Assembly (NCBI GenBank): GCA_002503885.1
Contig: DASQ01000034.1
Span: 1 to 49,968 of the forward strand
Direction: 5' to 3'
From: Methanoculleus marisnigri
GTDB lineage: Archaea; Halobacteriota; Methanomicrobia; Methanomicrobiales; Methanoculleaceae
Length of the DNA: 49,968 bases
The position numbers were made by a program, and so were the translations under genes. A model generated the notes under the pieces. The model ran no database searches. It had not been told where the DNA came from and was given only the letters and a program-made list of their open reading frames with translations. Of this stretch, positions 47,902 through 49,968 are shown in pieces. Numbering within the stretch: position 1 is the stretch's first letter; every line of letters starts with the position of its first letter.

Positions 47902-49788
47902 ATGAAAATTGTACCCGATACGAGCGTCGTGATAGACGGGCGCATAACATCGCTGATAAAAACCGGAGAATATAAGGGCGCAACAATAATCATACCGGAA
48001 GCCGTCGTCGCCGAACTGGAGGCACAGGCGAATCAAGGACGGGAGATAGGGTTTTCCGGCCTGACCGAACTCCAGGAACTTTTCCGGATGTCGGAGGACA
48101 AGGTCATCGAACTCCAGTATTCCGGAACTCGCCCAAGCCTCGATCAGGTAAAACTCTCCAGTGGAGGCGAGATCGACGCCCTGATCCGAAACGTCGCCAT
48201 CGAGCATGGCGCCCGGTTCATCACGAGCGACCTCGTGCAGGCAGAGGTAGCGAAGGCCAAAGGGCTCAATGTCACCTACTTAAGGCCGCAGATCGGCGAC
48301 TACTCGCCGCTCTCGATAGACCAGTACCTCGATGAGGAGACGATCGCGATCACCCTCAAAGAGCGGGCTCCACCGGTGGCAAAGATTGGAAAACTCCGGG
48401 ACACCCGCCTGGTCACTCTCCGGGATGCGCCGATGACCGAGTATGAACTCAAGTCCATGGCGCAGGAACTCCTTGAGAGGGCAAAGCGCGATCCGGACGG
48501 CTTCATCGAGCTCGAGAAGCGGGGCATTACGGTCGTCCAGATCGGGTCGCTCCGGATCGCGATAGCCCGGCGGCCGTTCGCGGACGGGATGGAGATCACG
48601 GCGGTGCGGCCGCTCGTGGACCTCGCGCTCGATGATTACGACATGGCCCCGGAGATCAAGAAGCGGATCCTCGGGAACCGCCGTGGCGTCCTGATAGCGG
48701 GCCCCCCGGGAGCGGGGAAGACCACTCTTGCCCAGAGCCTTGCGACGTTCCTTGCCGACCATGACTTCATCGTCAAGACGATGGAGGCACCGCGGGACCT
48801 CCAGGTGCCCGACCACATCACCCAGTACACCGCGCTCGAGGGCAGCATGGCGAACACTGCCGAAGCCCTCCTGCTCGTTCGGCCCGACTACGTCGTCTTC
48901 GACGAGATCCGGAAGAGCGAGGACTTCAACGTCTATGCCGACATGCGTCTCGCCGGGATGGGCATGGTGGGTGTGGTGCACGCGATGGAGGTGCACGACT
49001 GCCTCAGGCGGTTCTGCGACCGCGTGAGTTACAGTATCCTCCCGCAGATCATCAATACCGTCATCTATGTCGTCCAGGGCGCGATCACGAAGATCTACGA
49101 CCTCGAACTGACGGTCAAGGCACCGGACGGCATGCCCGGCGATGCATACATCCGCCCGGTCGTCATCGTCCGCGAACACTCCGGGCGTGAGCCCGAGATC
49201 GAGATCTTCCGCCACGAGGGAGAGACCCTGGTGATGCCGATCATCCGGAAGAACGCTGAGGAGCCCGCAGCCGCCCCGGCGGCACCGGTCGTCGCGGCAG
49301 CAGCGGAGCCCGAGGAGAACGTCTCCTGGAAGGTCGCCGAGAAAGAGGTGCAGCGGGAGATTGGGCGGTACACAAGCGGCCCGGTCGAGGTCCGCATCAT
49401 CAGCGACAACAAGGCCGTCGTCTATATCGATGATAAGGACGTCCCGGCGGCGATCGGGAAGGGCGGAAAGAACGTCTCGGCGATCGTGAACAAACTCGGC
49501 ATCGGGATCGACATCAGGCCGAGGAGCGAACTTGAGGCGCAAAGACCCGTCGAGGAGGAGATGCAGCTTGCCGGCGGCATCAAGATCCGCCTCGACAAAA
49601 AGCAACTGACGATCGTCTCTCTTGAGAACAGGGGCAAGATCGTGGATGTCTTTGCCGGAAAGGAGTATCTCTTCACGGCCACGGTGAACGAGGAGGGAGA
49701 TATCCTCCTCGCCAAGAACAGCACGATCGCCCAGGAGATGATCAAGCGCTACAATGAGGGCGAGACTATCCGGCTGCGGCCGGTATGA
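47902..49788 (+). CDS. PIN domain-ATPase-KH fusion protein (COG1855 type)
   Basis: 628 residues. N-terminal PIN nuclease domain (VPDTSVVIDGRI with the first Asp; ELEAQANQGREIGF; GGEIDALIRNVA; RFITSDLVQAEVAKAKGL), then an ATPase related to PilT/VirB11 (LIAGPPGAGKTTLAQSLATF; VVFDEIRKSEDFNVYADMRLAGMGMVGVVHAMEVHDCLRRFCDR), and a KH domain with GKGGKNVSA (VYIDDKDVPAAIGKGGKNVSAIVNKLGIGIDIRP). GGTGATT precedes the ATG. The nuclease, motor and RNA-binding parts in one chain suggest RNA or ribosome processing. Biological role unproven. Confidence 0.9.
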   Translation: MKIVPDTSVVIDGRITSLIKTGEYKGATIIIPEAVVAELEAQANQGREIGFSGLTELQELFRMSEDKVIELQYSGTRPSLDQVKLSSGGEIDALIRNVAIEHGARFITSDLVQAEVAKAKGLNVTYLRPQIGDYSPLSIDQYLDEETIAITLKERAPPVAKIGKLRDTRLVTLRDAPMTEYELKSMAQELLERAKRDPDGFIELEKRGITVVQIGSLRIAIARRPFADGMEITAVRPLVDLALDDYDMAPEIKKRILGNRRGVLIAGPPGAGKTTLAQSLATFLADHDFIVKTMEAPRDLQVPDHITQYTALEGSMANTAEALLLVRPDYVVFDEIRKSEDFNVYADMRLAGMGMVGVVHAMEVHDCLRRFCDRVSYSILPQIINTVIYVVQGAITKIYDLELTVKAPDGMPGDAYIRPVVIVREHSGREPEIEIFRHEGETLVMPIIRKNAEEPAAAPAAPVVAAAAEPEENVSWKVAEKEVQREIGRYTSGPVEVRIISDNKAVVYIDDKDVPAAIGKGGKNVSAIVNKLGIGIDIRPRSELEAQRPVEEEMQLAGGIKIRLDKKQLTIVSLENRGKIVDVFAGKEYLFTATVNEEGDILLAKNSTIAQEMIKRYNEGETIRLRPV

Positions 49789-49796
49789 TACAGGAC

Positions 49797-49888
49797 AGAT
49801 GGTCAACTACCCCCGGTAGAAACCGGCGGCCTGCAAACGGCTACGCGGGACCAAATAGTAGACTAGGAGCGAAGAAATTGCAGCAGCG
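49797..49888 (-). mobile_element. Right end of an IS200/IS605-type TnpB element, possible guide-RNA scaffold
   Basis: Read on the minus strand the stretch runs ...ccggtttctaccgg, a perfect 5-bp hairpin, then gggggtagttgac. The pattern hairpin + G-rich + GTAGTTGAC resembles the 3' ends of archaeal TnpB-only (IS1341-type) elements. There the same segment forms the scaffold of the reRNA/omega-RNA whose guide is the flanking DNA. If so, the element extends right, out of the window, and ends about 13 bp after the PIN-ATPase stop. Proposed from pattern memory only. Confidence 0.45.
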
Positions 49889-49968
49889 TTACGGGCTACA
49901 AGAACGGCAGAGTGTTTCCCTGGCTCTGCCCTCTTCCGGGCACGCCGAACCCGACGTATCCTTCAAGG
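49889..49968 (-). CDS. Possible TnpB C-terminal end (partial)
   Basis: The minus-strand frame at the window edge reads LKDTSGSACPEEGRARE followed by TLCRSCSP and TAA (49889-49891). Cys/Ser/Pro-rich tails like this follow the zinc finger in many archaeal TnpB proteins, and the position directly before the putative right end fits. Only 26 codons are visible, so identity is tentative. Confidence 0.3.
   Translation of the reverse strand, partial: LKDTSGSACPEEGRARETLCRSCSP

Noticed and set aside
1..49968. CRISPR array
   Set aside because: No series of equal repeats with regular spacers; the only repeats are the lipoprotein spacers, IS ends and single hairpins.

Overview
The window reads as a chromosomal segment of a methanogenic euryarchaeon, most likely of the order Methanomicrobiales and plausibly Methanoculleus (inference from gene content, high GC and gene order; no database was consulted). 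Archaeal markers are clear: Pus10 and TrmY, eIF6, SRP54/FtsY, prefoldin alpha, RNA polymerase subunit F, eukaryote-type ribosomal proteins (S19e, L39e, L31e, L18a/LX, L21e), RNase P protein 4 and a PIN-ATPase-KH protein. Bacterial-type genes also sit in the backbone: mutS-mutL and xseA-xseB.

Left end (1-4650): a tandem array of three paralogous predicted lipoproteins of unknown function, separated by near-identical spacers of about 77 bp. The middle copy is split by a complete IS4/IS1634-type insertion sequence with matched terminal repeats and an exact 6-bp target duplication. Next (4651-12022) come a leuC-leuD-leuB type operon (leucine or coenzyme B chain elongation) on the minus strand and, divergently, mutS-mutL with a 4-bp overlap. 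Region 12023-16260 is looser: possible small ORFs, a PsbP-like anchored protein, an exported Lon-type protease domain, a SAM methyltransferase with an apparent ATC start, and AT-richer gene remnants.

Core (16261-26833): a long minus-strand information-processing cluster. In transcription order: rnp4, yhbY-like, rps19e, PDCD5-like, a PP-loop ATPase, rpl39e, rpl31e, eif6, rpl18a, pfdA, ftsY, srp54, trmY, pus10, rpl21e, rpoF, DUF655, rsmA and an MTQ2-like methyltransferase. It joins ribosome biogenesis, co-translational targeting, chaperoning and tRNA/rRNA modification, with many 1-4 nt overlaps. The pus10-trmY pair encodes two consecutive steps of tRNA position-54 modification. TATA boxes can be seen before rnp4 and rps19e.

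Region 26904-37719 mixes metabolism and conserved unknowns: purN with a CBS/CorC membrane protein, a TIM-barrel isomerase, xseAB, DUF371, a zinc-finger protein, a thioredoxin-like protein, a membrane FKBP divergent from Hsp20, a CBS-ParB fusion, an NDP-sugar pyrophosphorylase, two small cysteine-cluster proteins, an RHH protein and aIF1. At 37762-40950, B12-dependent ribonucleotide reductase and cobyric acid synthase diverge from one AT-rich core.

Right end (41329-49968): a type IV pilus/secretion-like locus (two TadC/FlaJ-like membrane proteins, a TadA/FlaI-like ATPase with a long acidic N-terminus, and an unrecognised first gene). Three TATCACA motifs lie upstream of it. A prepilin-peptidase gene, hisI and a PIN-ATPase-KH gene follow on the plus strand. 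The window ends in what looks like the 3' end of an IS200/IS605-type TnpB element, possibly with its guide-RNA scaffold, just past the last gene. I found no rRNA, tRNA or CRISPR array.
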